Positions 11,467 through 23,681 of a stretch of DNA of 64,000 nt are shown here, one piece after another. This DNA is from Halocaridina rubra. Its lineage: Eukaryota; Arthropoda; Malacostraca; Decapoda; Atyidae. The position numbers were made by a program, and so were the translations under genes. Numbering within the stretch: the stretch's first letter is position 1; each line of letters starts with the position of its first letter. The stretch lies in the NCBI GenBank assembly GCA_037179515.1, contig JAXCGZ010015154.1, forward strand, positions 62,001 to 126,000, in the 5' to 3' direction. Below the pieces are notes generated by a model, which saw only the letters and a program-made list of their open reading frames with translations, did not search any database and was not told the DNA's origin.

Positions 11467-11628
11467 TACTTACGACATTTTATTTGTGGTTACTGCCATA
11501 TACGCGCTCATACGCAGGCACGACCGCTATACTGTATTCGTTTGCATTACTTACGACATTTTATTTGTGGGTACTGCCATATACGCGCTCATACGCAGGC
11601 ACGATCGCTATACTGTACTTGTTTGTAC
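11467..11628 (+). repeat. 81-bp leader repeat, two copies
   Basis: Two units beginning TACTTACGACATTTTATTTG at 11467 and 11548 contain the ACGCGCTCATACGCAGGCACG core. Gmr1-B has only one unit here (from about 50155). Confidence 0.9.
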
Positions 11629-11666
11629 TCTCAGGCACTGGGTGCTAGTCGGTAAAATTCGTTGTG

Positions 11667-11940
11667 GCTCATTCCTTTCATTTGCACGATTACCGCAGGT
11701 ACTGCCACATATTGCTGTTAAGCAGGCACGACTGCCATTCTGTATTACCAGTGCTTCATGCACTGTTTTGCAACATTTTGTTGCTGTTGCACTTGATTGT
11801 GTTGCTCATTCCTTTCATTTGCACCATAACTGCAGGTACTGCCACGTATTGCTGTTAAGCAGGCACGACTGCCATTCTGTATTGCAAGTGTTTCATGCAC
11901 TGTTTTGCAACATTTTGCTGCTGTTGCACGAGATTGAAAT
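11667..11940 (+). repeat. 137-bp leader repeat, two copies
   Basis: Units beginning GCTCATTCCTTTCATTTGCA at 11667 and 11804 contain CAGGTACTGCCA and GTTTTGCAACATTTTG. Gmr1-B carries three units at the same place. Confidence 0.9.
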
Positions 11941-13101
11941 TTGAGTCACTTTTATGGTAAGGTTTTGAGATCACTTTTACGTTTAAGTTTGAACTGTGGT
12001 GTTGAATTTTTTTTTTCACCTTGGTGTTGTGTGGTTCCTTCATTTTTTTTTCTACGATTGTAGAGATTTGTTTTTTTTGGTGGTTGTTTTGGCACTTCGT
12101 TATTGACTGTTTAGGAAACCACCATGGATACCAGGCAGTCACAGGAAACAAACATGGAATCCATCGAAACATTCGATGAGGAGCGTTACCTGGCCATAAT
12201 GATTGCTAGGGGTGAGAGATACCGTCTTTCCCCAGGGTAGAAACTCTTCAAATGGGCTCATGAGAAGATGGTTGAACGCCGAGATAAGCTGGGGATGAGA
12301 GCAATTGGTGAGGCACAAGCACAACGTGATCATGAGCTTGCGCTTGCTTGGGTTCAAGCGGGATTCGCAGATAGTGGTCTTTCAACTGGAAATGGAAACC
12401 AGCCTCGTGAGAGGCCCTCCCCAATACCGAAATACGAAGACGATGGCAGGCAACCGCTTGATACTTACATCCGCTCTTTCAAAAGTCTTGCGGCAGATAA
12501 CGAAGGCACAGAGACTGAGAAGAGTCGTTGGCTGTTAGCCTCCATGCCACCCCGTCTGCTCGCCCTGGTCAATTAACTCGACCAAATGCAACTGAGGGAC
12601 TATGAGAAAGTTAAAAGCACACTCCTGGCCTCACAGAATCTTTCACCAGCTGAGTGTCGTGCTAGGTATCTTTCTGCTTTCCCATTGAAGGAGGAGAACT
12701 GTAGTACCTTTGGCAAACACAAGGCTCGCCTCTTTAATGATTGGTTACGAGTTGCAAAGTGTCCTCATGAGAAGTTGTATGCATTCTTGATGTTTGATGC
12801 AATTGCCAATGAACTTCCTGCAGATGTTGTTGCATATGTAAGGACTCAGCTTTAGGATGAGATCAACTACGAGAAAAGTCTAGCTGCTGTGGACGAGTAC
12901 CTCCAGCACAACCAGCCTGGAGTACATCTCTGTGATGTTATGAGGGCAAGAAGGGCCGATTCCAAGGTTCGTCCTCAGAGTTGCATCTCCCCCGCAGCAA
13001 GCCATGATTCTCACCGGAAAGGAGATCATAGGAACGGGAAGCACAAGGGCCCCTCGCAGAAATCACATCGTCCAGCACATCCTCCTTACACTCCAAAGCC
13101 T

Positions 13102-16043
13102 GAAGAACAGAAGAAAAATTTTCATTTCAGAGTTCTTCCAGACAAAGGGGAGATAAAGAAGGTAATGACAGAAGATCAGGGGATGGGGCCTCATTAAGAT
13201 TGCTATACACATATGCTGATGGATTAGCTGGTAAGGCAGTAGAATTAAAAGATAGGATTCACAACAGTAAGGCAGATATAGTAGCAATTACAGAGACTAA
13301 GTTGAGTGAGGACATAAACAGTGTCACAGTTTTTCCTAAGGGCTTCAGAATACTAAGGGTTGAAAGATCTGAGAGGACTGGTGGAGGGATAGCATTGCTC
13401 ATAAGTGAAAGGATTCAAGTTGAAGAAATAAACTTGGCTATAGAAAGTGAGTTCAAGGAATTTCTTGTTGCTCGCATAAATACTGGGTCAGAGAGCATTA
13501 TAATAACTGTTGTATGCAACCCACCAAGGAACCAAAATAGGCTAGAAGTTTATGAGGAAAGTCATATAGGTACTATTGAAGTCATAAACTCAGTTGTTAA
13601 CATGGCACGGGAAAAAAAATGTAGGATTTTGATTATGGGAGACTTTAATCATAAAGAGATAGATTAGATAAATCTTGACCCACACAGTGGTGAGGACTCA
13701 TTCGGGGCAAGATTCCTAGATTGCGTACAAGGGAATTTCCTACACCAACATGTAATGGAACCTACAAGGGCCAGGGGTGGGGATGAGCCATCACTACTTG
13801 ATCTAGTGTTCACAGATAATGTATTGGATATTGAAAAAATTGAGTATGAACCACCAATTGGAAAGAGTGACCACTGTGTGTTGTTGATGGAGTATATCAT
13901 TGAAGATATTCTTCCTGAGAGTAGAGGCACTGAGGACGTGAGGAGGAACTATCCGAAAGGAGATTACATCAAAATGAATGAGCTTTTTACAATTATTGGG
14001 ATGATAGTAGATTGTTGCATACCTGTCACCAAAGTAGGTGTAATTCATGCCAGAGAGAAATGGTTCGATAATGGGTGTAAAAGAGCTAAGGAGTGGAGAG
14101 ACAAATACTGGAAAAGGCATAGGAGGAGAAAAAACATAAATGCCTGGCAAACCTACAAAAGAGCAAGAAATGACTACCTAAGTAAAAGGAGAGAGGCAGA
14201 GAGAGACTATGAGAGGGACATCACTAGGAAGGCTAAAGAAAATCCCAAGCTTTTCCACAGATTTATCAGAGGAAAACTGAAGGTAAAAGAACAGGTTTTA
14301 AGGCTAAAGAGAGCAGATGGAAGCATCACTGAGACGGATGAAGAGATCTGCAAAGAATTGAACAAGGAGTTTCAGTTAGTATTTACAGTAGAAAATACCC
14401 CACCCCCTCAGATTGCAGTGATAGAAGCTCAAGGGCCGGTATTAGAGAACATCAACCTTACAGCCACAGAGGTATGCAAAGCGCTGATGCATTTAGATGT
14501 TCATAAAGCTACAGGTCCTGATGACATATCCCCTCATGTGCTTAAAAAATGCGCAAACTCAATATCTGTGGCACTAAGTATCATATTTAAAAAGACACTG
14601 GAGTCAGGGGAGATTCCAAGATGCTGGAAACAAGCAAATGTGATACCTATCTTCAAAAAGGGAAGGAGGGATATGGCTCTGAACTATAGACCAGATTCCT
14701 TGACCAGCATAGTTTGCAAAGTTATGGAGAAACTGCTAAGGAAACATATCTCTCTTCACTTGGAATCCTTCAACTTTTTGTCAGTGAGGCAACATGGCTT
14801 CAGAGAAGGTAGATCAACAGTAACAAACTTATTAGAATTTTATGATGAGGTAAGCCGAATCTTACAGGAAAGAGAGGGCTGGGCAGATTGCATATTCCTA
14901 GACTTCCAGAAAGCGTTTGACACTGTTCCACATGGGAGACTTATTAGGAAGCTGCAATCAATGGCTAGAATAGGTGGAAATGTTTTAGAATGGATAAAAA
15001 CTTACTTAGAAGGAAGGGAACAGAGGGTTAGAGTAAGGCACTCAGTGTCTGAATGGAGAAGAGTAAGTAGCTGGGTTCCACAGGGTTCAGTTTTAGGGCC
15101 ACGTTTGTTCCTTGTATATGTAAATGACCTACCAGAGTTTGTAAATTCATTCATGAATATGTTTGCAGATGATGCAAAGATTGTGAAGAAAGTAAAAAAC
15201 GAGAACAATGGTAGAGAACTTCAGGAGGATCTAAATAATCTGCATGAGTGGTCAGAAAAGTGGCTAATGAAATTCAATACTTCAAAATGTAAGGTAATGA
15301 GAATGGGTACAAGTGCAAGAAGGCCCAAGCTTGACTACTCGGTGGCTGGAGTACAACTTCAAGAGACAGAAAATGAGAGAGATCTAGGAGTAAACATACT
15401 GGCAGATTTGTCTCCAGAAATACATATAAATGGCATAGTAAGGGCAGCATATGCATTCTTATCAAATGTAAGGGTAGCCTTCAGGCACATGGACAAGGAA
15501 ATGTTCAGAAATATTTATGTAACCTATGTGAGGCCAAAACTCGAATATGCAGCCCCCTTTTGGAATCCGCACTTGAAAAAGCACATAGCTAAGCTTGAAA
15601 AAGTTCAAAGACATGCCACGAAACTGGTGCCAGAAATACGCAATCTCAGTTATGATGAGAGGTTGAGGGAATTAGACTTACCATCACTCGAAGCTAGAAG
15701 AGTGAGGGGGGATATGGTGACAGTCTTTAAATTCCTTCATGGTTATGATAGAGTGGATAGGGATCGATATTTTGATATGGCAGGCTCTAGAACTAGAGGT
15801 CATAGTTTGCAGCTTCATAAGAAACCTATTTGCAGGATGTAAGGAAATACTTTTTCAGTGTAAGAGTAGTTGATAATTGGAATTGGCTAAGCGAGGAGGT
15901 AGTTAATGCTATCTCAATCCATAGTTTTAAGGACAGGTATGATAAGTATCACTAAGTATAAAATGGAACCGATCAGGAGACGGGAAGATACGAGCTTTGG
16001 GCTCTTTCCCGTAAACACAATTAGGTAACAACAATTAGGTAAT
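13102..16043 (+). mobile_element. CR1-like LINE copy b, 5'-truncated
   Basis: The copy begins within the last codons of ORF1 and includes almost all of ORF2, the 3' hairpin and a two-unit tail (ACAATTAGGTAAC then ACAATTAGGTAATC). Comparison with Gmr1-B shows that the insertion replaced TATTACGGCAATGCACTAA of the gag gene, a 19-bp target deletion instead of a duplication. Confidence 0.92.
13107..15954 (+). pseudogene. CR1-like ORF2, copy b
   Basis: The end of ORF1 is present and overlaps ORF2 in the -1 frame, with the heptamer A AAT TTT preserved near 13116. ORF2 then runs through the endonuclease, with ETKLSED and MGDFNHKEID, to a TAG at 13665-13667 where other copies have Trp. It reopens through SDH and RT with FADDAKIV. 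An in-frame deletion of about 69 bp near 13998 removes the endonuclease-RT linker segment, and a one-base loss near 15828 truncates the C-terminus. The motif before PQGSVLG is SSWV rather than SSGV, a change shared only with copy c. TNADG at the endonuclease start is TYADG here. Confidence 0.9.
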
Positions 16044-16191
16044 CACTCAAGAAGGATAACTCAGTAAGACTTAAGCCTCAGCAGTTCAGAGGCAAAGGCC
16101 ATTACTCTGCTCCTCCTTCCCAGGGATTCAGCAAAACTCTAAGAGTCACCATGCCCCCTCACACAGTGGCGGCCCACAAAGCCGTCCGGCC

Positions 16192-19100
16192 ATGCACATG
16201 GCCCATGCTGTAGAAATAAGGCCAGAAAGGGCCACTGGGGATAACGCCGAGGAACCTACGTACAAACTTGCCAATGTGGAACTCACCGAATGGGGTAATC
16301 CGCAGGTGATCCCAAAATGTCTAGGAACTATAAATGGTGTGGAAGTTGAGATAGCCCTCGACACAGGGGCCAATGGCATATTTGTTGATGAGAGATTCGT
16401 CAGGGATGAAGATTATACCAGCAAAGTCGTTCGTGTGCTGGTTGCTGAAGGAACACCCCAAATACGACGCTGCTGTGTCATTAACCTGGATTGCAAATAC
16501 TACAAGGGAAAAGCCCCAGCTGTGGCAATGATTGGGCTTATGTACCCTGTCTTGATGGGTCGTGCACTGAACCTAGTTCCTACTTTCCAGGCCGACCTCT
16601 ACCATAGGGACATTTCTCGTTATAACTTCCCTCGGGGGAAGTCACATGAAGCCATTTCAGCAGCAACTCCTGGCCTCGATGCCAAGAATATGGACGATTC
16701 TCCGACTGACTCCGTTGAGTCTGCTGCAGTCAGTACACGTAATGTGGAACGCGGAGAGTTTCCCCCTCCTTTACCAGACGATGCACCTCTAGAGACATTG
16801 AAGTCCCGTCCAGACTTTGCCAAATTGCAGCAAGACTGCCCCAGACTCAAACGCTGGATGCAGCAGGCCACCGAGGGAAGGACCTTCACGGTGAGAGGAG
16901 GAGTCCAGATCACTTACGCCCTTGAAGATGGAGTACTTCGTAGGCATGTGGCTAAAGATGGCCACACCTTTAAATAATTGGTGGTGCCCGCTTCGTTGCG
17001 CCGCCAGGTTATATATGTGGCACACCATTTGCCTCTGAGTGGACACAGAGGCAAAGCAAATACTCGGCACGTCCTTCAGAAGGCTTTTGCATGGCCACAC
17101 ATGTACACCGAGGTAGACAGATATGTAGGCTCCTGCCCTGTTTGTCAATCCACCTCAACGGCACCGGTACCGAAAGTTCCCATGGGGATAACAAAGCTCT
17201 CAATGGAGCCATTTTCCAAGGTCGCTATTGACATATTAGGTCCAATTAATCCAGCTTCGTCCACGGGGAAACAGTTCCTCCTGGTATATGTCGACCTGGC
17301 AACAAGGTACCCAGATGCAGTGCCATTGTCTTCTATCACAACTGACGCAGTCGCTCATGCCCTATTTGAAATCTGCTCCAGTGTTGGCTTTCCTGAGCAG
17401 GTCACTTCTGACAATGGAAGTCAGTTTACAAGTAGGCACTTTGAGGCTTTCTGTAACCTTTTAGAAATGAAGCACATTCGTACGAGTTTCTATCATGCCC
17501 AATCAAATGGAGCAAGCGAACGCTATAGCGGGACATTGAAGTGATGTTTGCGCAAGCTAGTGATAGATATACCTAGGAAGTGGGACAAGTACGTCCCTGC
17601 TGCACTTTTCTCCTTCAGAGACACGCCCCATGACACTACTGGATACTCGCCTTTCGAGCTGATTTATGGTCATAAGGTCAGAGGCCCAGTAGAATTCTTG
17701 GCAGAATGTTGGGATTCACCTACCATCGAAGATGATGATAGGGACGTTCATGAGTATATTTTGAAGTTTTCGTCTCCACTCAAAAAGGCTTGGAAAACTG
17801 CACAATTAGCCATTAAGGGTCACCAGCAAACTGCCAAGCTCCTCTTTGAAAAGCATGCGCGGCGTCGTGCCCTGACACCCGGAGATCGAGTTCTGTTACT
17901 TCTTCCAACAGATACCCGCAAGCTAATGCTACGCTGGAAAGGACCGTACACTGTGGTACTCCGGGTGAACCCTGACTATTATGTGCTAAATATTGATGGC
18001 AATAACCGGAAATACCACATTAACCAGCTGAAGCTTTATTGTGAGGACCCGGAGGCCCACAGGGATCCTGCGCTGGCACTCCCAGCAACCTCTATAGATG
18101 CCCCCAGTATCAACAGAACCTCCGATACTGCAGCAACACAGGTGCTCCATTATAGCCACCCCTTACTACCTATATTGGAATACTCCACCCTTGCAGTGGA
18201 GACAGACTTACGGGAGTGGAGTTTTTCGGAAGAAGCCCCTCTGGCCGCAGCCACCGCCCTTGCAACTGAAGACATAAGCTTAGCTTTTGATGATGGTAAG
18301 GATCCTGCCATTCCCACACACCGAAAGGAAAGTGTGAGTAATTGCATTATTAACTCAAGACTGCAACTGAGTCAACGGGAACAGCTGAACAAGCTATTAG
18401 AGGACTATGAGAACGTCTTCAACGACCTCCCAGGCATTACCACTACCCTTGAGCATCATGTCAGATTGACTGACCCAGAGCCATTTCGGCATTCCTATGG
18501 TCTTCCCCACCAGCTGTCCTTACTGCTGAAGAGAGGTCTTGACACTTGGGTCCGCCTCGGAATAGTTGAAAAGAGCATTTCGCCTTGGTGTTCGCCGTTA
18601 CTGGCAGTGCGTAAGCGAGATGGCAGTCACAGGTTCTGCCTTGACTGTCGTAAGCTTAACTCCCGTACCATCTTTGATGGAAAGCCCATTGCTGACGCCG
18701 AGCATATTTTCTCGTTGCTTTCCCAAGCCCGTTACCTGTCCAAGTTGGATTTGGCCAGTGGATTTTGACAAGTCCCTTTGAGCGAGACTACCAAGCCTCT
18801 TACAGCTTTTTCCACAAGATATGGTCTATGCCAGTTCTGGGTCATGCCTTTTGGTAAGGTAAATGCCCCTGGCTGCTTCAGCAGACTCATGAGGATAGTA
18901 CTACAGGATCTCGACAATGTATCGTGCTTTATAGACGACATCCTGGTGCATTCTCAGTATTGGTCATCGCACCTCAAGACTCTCCGCAGAGTTCTCACTC
19001 GTCTGAACCAGCATGGACTTCATTTAAAGCCTTCCAAATGTGAGATTGGTTTCACACAATTGCAGTATCTCGGCCACGTGGTTGGAGAAGGAGCTATGTC

Positions 19101-19797
19101 CCCTTTACATGACAGGGTACAAGCTATTAAGGATATGGAGAAACCTGCCACTGTCACTCAACTGAGATCATTCCTGGGTAGTGTCGGCTACTACCAACGG
19201 TTCATTCCACACATTAATACTATCGCTGCCCCTTTGCAGCAAATGACCTCCTCGAAGCAAAGTAAAACCTCCCCTGTCCAATGGACAGATGAAGCGGAGA
19301 GAGCATTTTTCAAGCTCCGAGAGGCATTGGCGGGTGAGCCAGTATTACAACTGGTAAACCCTGATTTTCCATTTATCTTGCAGACCGACGCCTCAGACGA
19401 AGGCCTGGGTGCTGTGCTCTTGCAAGCCCGATCAGACAACTCAGCAGAAGTAGCTCCAGTGCGATATGCAAGCCACAGGCTTCGCCCTGCTGAGCGAAAT
19501 TACTCCACTGTGGAAAAGGAAGCTCTAGCTGCATATTGGGCCATAAAGAAATTTGAAGTCCATCTGTATGGCAAACATTTTACACTGAGAACCGACCACC
19601 GACCTCTCCTATATTTACAGACTGCAGACAAGCTAAATCCTCGCCTGAAATGGTGGGCACTTTACCTGAATCTTTTCAAATTCACTGCCCGACATGTTCA
19701 TGGCAAGGACAATGACCTTGCTGATCTACTAAGTCGACGGTCGTTACCCTCAAATGAGGAAGCTGGTGCTGTTAGCCTACATTTGACTAGTCGGTAA
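16192..19797 (+). pseudogene. Gmr1-A pol: protease-integrase-RT-RNase H with three nonsense codons
   Basis: A single frame runs 16192-19797, interrupted only by TAA at 16975, TGA at 17542 and TGA at 18766. Gmr1-B has CAG, CGA and TGG at these places, so all are substitutions. Domain order is aspartic protease (IALDTGANGIFVDERFV, about 16351), integrase zinc-binding HHLPLSGH...CPVC, integrase core (IDILGPI; TSDNGSQF; then SNGASERYSG), GPYTVV (GPY/F) near 17940, RT (SKLDLASGF; FIDDILVH near 18930) and RNase H (QTDASDEG; EKEALAAYWAIKKFE; TDHRPLLY; DNDLADLLSRR). Integrase ahead of RT is the copia-like order, yet each domain is of Ty3/gypsy type. The protein ends at a TAA in 19795-19797. Confidence 0.93.
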
Positions 19798-20427
19798 AGA
19801 TTACTTCTCTAATGTGTTGTTTATTTTTTATGTTTATCTTTTTGTCTTTAATACTGTACTGTACTTGTTTATTTTAGCATACAAACGTTATTCCTAATGG
19901 AAGACGAAAAAGATGAAGAATAATTCTTTGATCGTAGTTTTATATTTCCCTTTGTGGGAATTTGAAAGCCAGAACATGGCGGAAACATTTTAGTTTAGTG
20001 TTGAATAGCTGAAACTGTTTTAAATCCAGTCGCCAATGTTAATGACAACGTGGTTCAAATTTTTCATTGCGTATACTGTATTTTTTTTTGTATATTATAT
20101 TATTGCCTTCTTGTATGTGAAGCATTCATAAACTTAAATATTGATATTCACTGATATCCATTGTGATTTTCTTGAAATTTGAATTTGATCACATTTCATT
20201 TATGTTTTGCATGTCATTTAATGTTTTGTTTATAAGACTTGTTCACTTTTCCTAATAGTATGATATGTTCCAGTGGTGGATCCCATTCTTATTGTTCATT
20301 TGTTCTTTTCCATGAGAAGGATATTTCATCCCTCATAATAAAACTGAAGTCACCGTAACTTCCTCTGTTCTTTTTTCGCCTTCTGTAGTAGAATTTTGCT
20401 AAATCAATATTCTCTAGAAAGGGCCTT
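19798..20427 (+). other. Gmr1-A 3' untranslated region
   Basis: About 630 bp of AT-rich sequence between the RNase H stop and the 3' LTR with no credible open frame or env gene. A purine run AGAAAGGG followed by CCTT precedes the LTR start and is identical in Gmr1-B. It is the best polypurine-tract candidate, although it is not directly abutting. Confidence 0.75.
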
Positions 20428-22527
20428 TGTGACAGAGTGTTTCGCTCAAAGTCACCAGAGGCTGTTAGATGCCTTATTAAGTAATTTAGTAACTTAACTG
20501 TCATTTTTCTAACTAAAAAAATAATTCCCACTTCTTGACTTTTGCAGATTAGGATTATTTGCAATTTATATTTTAGCTTATAGCTAATTTTAAATATACC
20601 TTATTTACTCTTCTTGTACGTGTAGAAGAATAGTCCCGATATAAAGGCTGCTCCTATTTTCCATCTCTTCTGTAAGCTCACCAGATACATTTTGTTTACA
20701 ATTTTCTTATTATAAAAATTGTTCTTGCTAATGATTTTGTTATAAATTTGACCTTGCTGCTATGTCATTAGCCTGTCTAGATATATCAGTAGCTTCTTTA
20801 TTATTTGAGTACTCAAATTCCATCTCCTAGGAGCCAAGAACATTTTAGAGATTGTTTACCAGTAACCTAACTTTTCATTATTATTCTCGTTTTATTTTAT
20901 TTGCTTCCACTTGTTGCACCTAAAAATACTGTTTCTCCCTTGCATCTCTGCTATAATTACCTGCCAGGGACCACCACTAAAATAGTCCTTAAATGATATC
21001 AGAGCCAGTTACTGCTCTAGAAATGTATCCTACAGATGAACTCACCAGGAGGGACAATGAGGCGTTCTCTTTTTGGCGCCCAAACTTCCAAGAGGCAACA
21101 TCTCGCCTGAGCAGTCTAAGTTTATTTCAAACCTTATTTACGTGGCATCTTCACAGGAATTCATCTGGCACAACAAGGTGAGGGATAGTGTATGGTAAAG
21201 CTCGTGGGTCAAGCAAATTGGTTTTTTTTTCGAGAATTAGTTTTATTTGGTACTGGCTAAATCTTACGAATTTTATTCTCAGATTCCATTCCCATACAAA
21301 TGAAATTTTGTAGATTACCAAACTGGAATCTCACTTGCCAAAGTTAATTCTTTAACCTGGAAATTACAGCTGATATACATTGCTAAGAAGTTTCTTTTCA
21401 TTGAACGTGATAAACGAAAATCTCATCCTCTGAAGACTGGTTATGAGCCCGTAAAAATCTATCTCTTTTCCTAATAAATTTTAATTTCATTTCATCTCTT
21501 TCTATCATCATAAATAAAGTGTTTTACGTCAAAAACTCGTCAATAAAGCTATTTGCTATATAAATGGCAAATAATTAATCATTTAGCTAAAGTGATTAAT
21601 TCTATAAACTGCAAATAATTAAAAGGTAATTTTACCCTGTTGGCTTTGTAAATATTTCCTGTTAACCACAATTTAATGAATGCATACTGTATTTATCTTG
21701 CTAATTCTTCATATGTTGGGGATAAAGTGTTTTGAGTTATAAGTAGCAAATACCTCAAAAGGTGGTTTTGCACCCTTTTTTTTCATTGCAAAGTTCTTGA
21801 TAACCAAAAGTGAATGAATACTGCATTTATCTCGTAGATTCTTCCTTTACCCTAAATAGAGTGTTTTACCATATTAATTGTAAATCAGTAATAAGCATTA
21901 CAACTTTTGTGGTTGCCCACAATTTAAGGAACACATACAGTACTGTATTTGTCTTGCTTATTCTTCATTTATTGTGAATAAATTGTTTTCCTTTCAAACC
22001 AGTAAAGAATTAATGGTTTTGTATGCTATTATGGTAGCATAAATATTTCTGGTTAGCTGTGAATAACCAATATATTTTCATCCAGTAGAATGACATTGGA
22101 AACTCATTATATGTGTGCTCATGCTTTCAGTTTCTCATTATAAACAGTGTGTCATTTCTGTTTCTGAAATTGCAGTGTCTTGTATTCTACTCTGCCTGTG
22201 TGACAGAGGCAATCATCGAGTTGAGGCCAAAGTCTTGGCATACATCCGTGGTGCCGGGAACGAAATCGTGCTCACTACCTCCGGGATTCGAGGCAGCATT
22301 TCATAAAATTTAATTAGAAAATTCAATTCTTTTAATGTCATTGCATTTCCAATATTAAAAGAAAGTTGAATTCTGAGTTTCATTTAACCGACTAATGGTA
22401 AAAGAGATGGGGTGTTCAAGTACAAATATCTGTCCTGTTTGTTTGTGAGCTCTTAACCGAGCTCGGTACTTTGAGTCCCCTTAGTAGAGCAGAATCTTAA
22501 CAACACTCAACCATCCTAACCCCAACA
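20428..22527 (+). repeat. Gmr1-A 3' LTR
   Basis: A 2100-bp direct repeat of 8688-10785, starting TGTGACAGAG and ending CCCCAACA. It differs from the 5' LTR by scattered substitutions and a few small indels seen by eye. It has the same TATA motif, donor (21178) and acceptor (22175). Confidence 0.95.
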
Positions 22528-22532
22528 AGTTC

Positions 22533-22900
22533 CCAGAGAACTGTGGTATTTTTACATCAGGAAATTTAGGTGTGGGTTGCCCACTGGGGAGGCTTGAACT
22601 CTCGGAACTAGGAGCTCTAGTACTCTTCATAGTTCCTAACATACGAATCCATTCTAGGGTAGCTAAGCTAATATTATTTACTGTTTCAGCTAGATTGTCA
22701 TGTTCTGTATCCTCCCCTTCAGAATCCCTTTTAAGGGCCTTATCCTCGACATATTCTTCATATTTCCTTTCATATCTTCCATAGCTTTTTGTTAGCGTAT
22801 GATGATATTTTTCTAAATAAGTAACAACAAGTGTCTCATCATCTTTGGCAAGTTCTGTTTGACACTGAACATAATCACGTTGAATCAATTTCGAAGACAT
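22533..22900 (-). pseudogene. BEL/Pao gag N-terminus, unit 1
   Basis: The open frame from the ATG at 22898-22900 (start MSSKLIQRDYVQCQTEL) runs about 120 codons to the Gmr1-A junction. It includes the helical SYGRYERKYEEYVEDK segment and ends at the conserved KIPQFSG motif that begins the DUF1759-like region. The rest of the protein resumes at 8687. The equivalent uninterrupted sequence is at 27200-27567, so this is an insertional disruption. Confidence 0.88.
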
Positions 22901-23681
22901 TTTAATGCCTCAGGTTTAACGACATATTGAGAAAGCAAATAGTACATAAAACAACAAACAAATAGTTGATGCAATTTTATCATCAAAGAATCCACGATCT
23001 TCTTTATGCATCCACAATGCAAAAAAACAATCACTCTGTAAAGAGTATCAAAGGATAATCTTCCAAAATTTGAAGATAATAACATACAGTTATTTAATTC
23101 CGTCAATTATGACATCAATCCATAAAGTGTTAAACACTCTATTCATCAGTTAAACGACACTGTTAAGTCAGCAACAGTAAATGGAAAGTGTAATGCAAAC
23201 CACACTGTTCCTCCAATAAATGACACTGTGCACCTAGTAGTAGGTGGGTTACTACTTTCTGTTTATTTACATAAACAAAGGAATCAATACGACATTCTAG
23301 ACATCTTTAATTGGGAAATATGTAAACACACAAATCCATAAAAACCACTGTTCACCCAGCCGAAATTGGGTATTAATTTCTAATTCACCTAATAGACGCT
23401 CAACTACAAAAGCATATTTCGTTTCCACAGACTGAGAAACAATTTATTCATGCGGGAAAAAGATACTCTTATTTATTTCAACAACTACTTACCTTCCAAA
23501 GTTATATTTGCAATATTCATGCAAATACATGCAATGCTCCTCCTTCTTTTTTCGCTGAAATATGGACGATTTTAACCGTAGAATTTTAAACTAATTTCTT
23601 ACAATGTAGGAGATTATCTAAAATGTATACTATTTTCACCATTAACACACCAATTCTCATCCGGTTCGAAGGACCAGAAGC
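22901..23681 (-). other. BEL leader and putative primer site, unit 1
   Basis: About 780 bp between LTR B and the gag ATG on the minus strand, with no credible gene. Five bases from the LTR lies minus-strand TGGTCCTTCGAACCGGA (23660-23676). It starts with TGG as a tRNA-complementary primer site should, and is repeated exactly at unit 2 (30721-30737). I cannot assign the tRNA. Confidence 0.65.

Larger units (their letters stand above)
10808..12123 (+). other. Gmr1-A untranslated leader
   Basis: About 1.3 kb from the PBS to the gag ATG. The first 650 bp is AT-rich with no open frame of note. The second part holds two tandem arrays: two 81-bp units (11467-11628) and two 137-bp units (11667-11940). 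Short open frames across the arrays encode only the repeats and differ between elements. The gag ATG sits in a good context (ACCATGG). Confidence 0.8.
12124..16191 (+). pseudogene. Gmr1-A gag, broken and split by CR1 copy b
   Basis: The ATG at 12124 opens a gag homologous to the intact one at 50867-52057. In-frame stops lie at 12238-12240 (TAG), 12574-12576 (TAA) and 12853-12855 (TAG). A short deletion removes repeats of the AQREEAQAQR-like helix present in Gmr1-B. CR1 copy b (13102-16043) interrupts the C-terminal basic region, with loss of 19 bp of gag at the junction. A one-base deletion near 16130 lies further on. At the gag-pol border this copy reads GCT GTA GAA ATA AGG, with no stop, so gag and pol form one frame here. 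As in Gmr1-B no CCHC knuckle is visible. Confidence 0.9.
8688..22527 (+). mobile_element. Gmr1-A: Ty3/gypsy-type element with integrase before RT
   Basis: A complete but mutated LTR retrotransposon. It comprises a 5' LTR (8688-10785), tRNA-Lys type PBS, repeat-bearing leader, gag, protease-integrase-RT-RNase H pol, a 3' UTR of about 630 bp and a 3' LTR (20428-22527). It lies in BEL unit 1 with flanks AGTTT (8683-8687) and AGTTC (22528-22532), a 5-bp duplication with one change. The undisturbed BEL unit 2 (near 27210) shows the empty site. CR1 copy b sits inside gag. Three pol nonsense codons and several gag lesions make it inactive, but the two LTRs remain very similar. Confidence 0.93.

Noticed and set aside
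11427..11944. Overlapping open frames in the Gmr1 leader, also at 50112-50686
   Set aside because: They encode the 81-bp and 137-bp tandem repeats in several frames and differ between the two elements.
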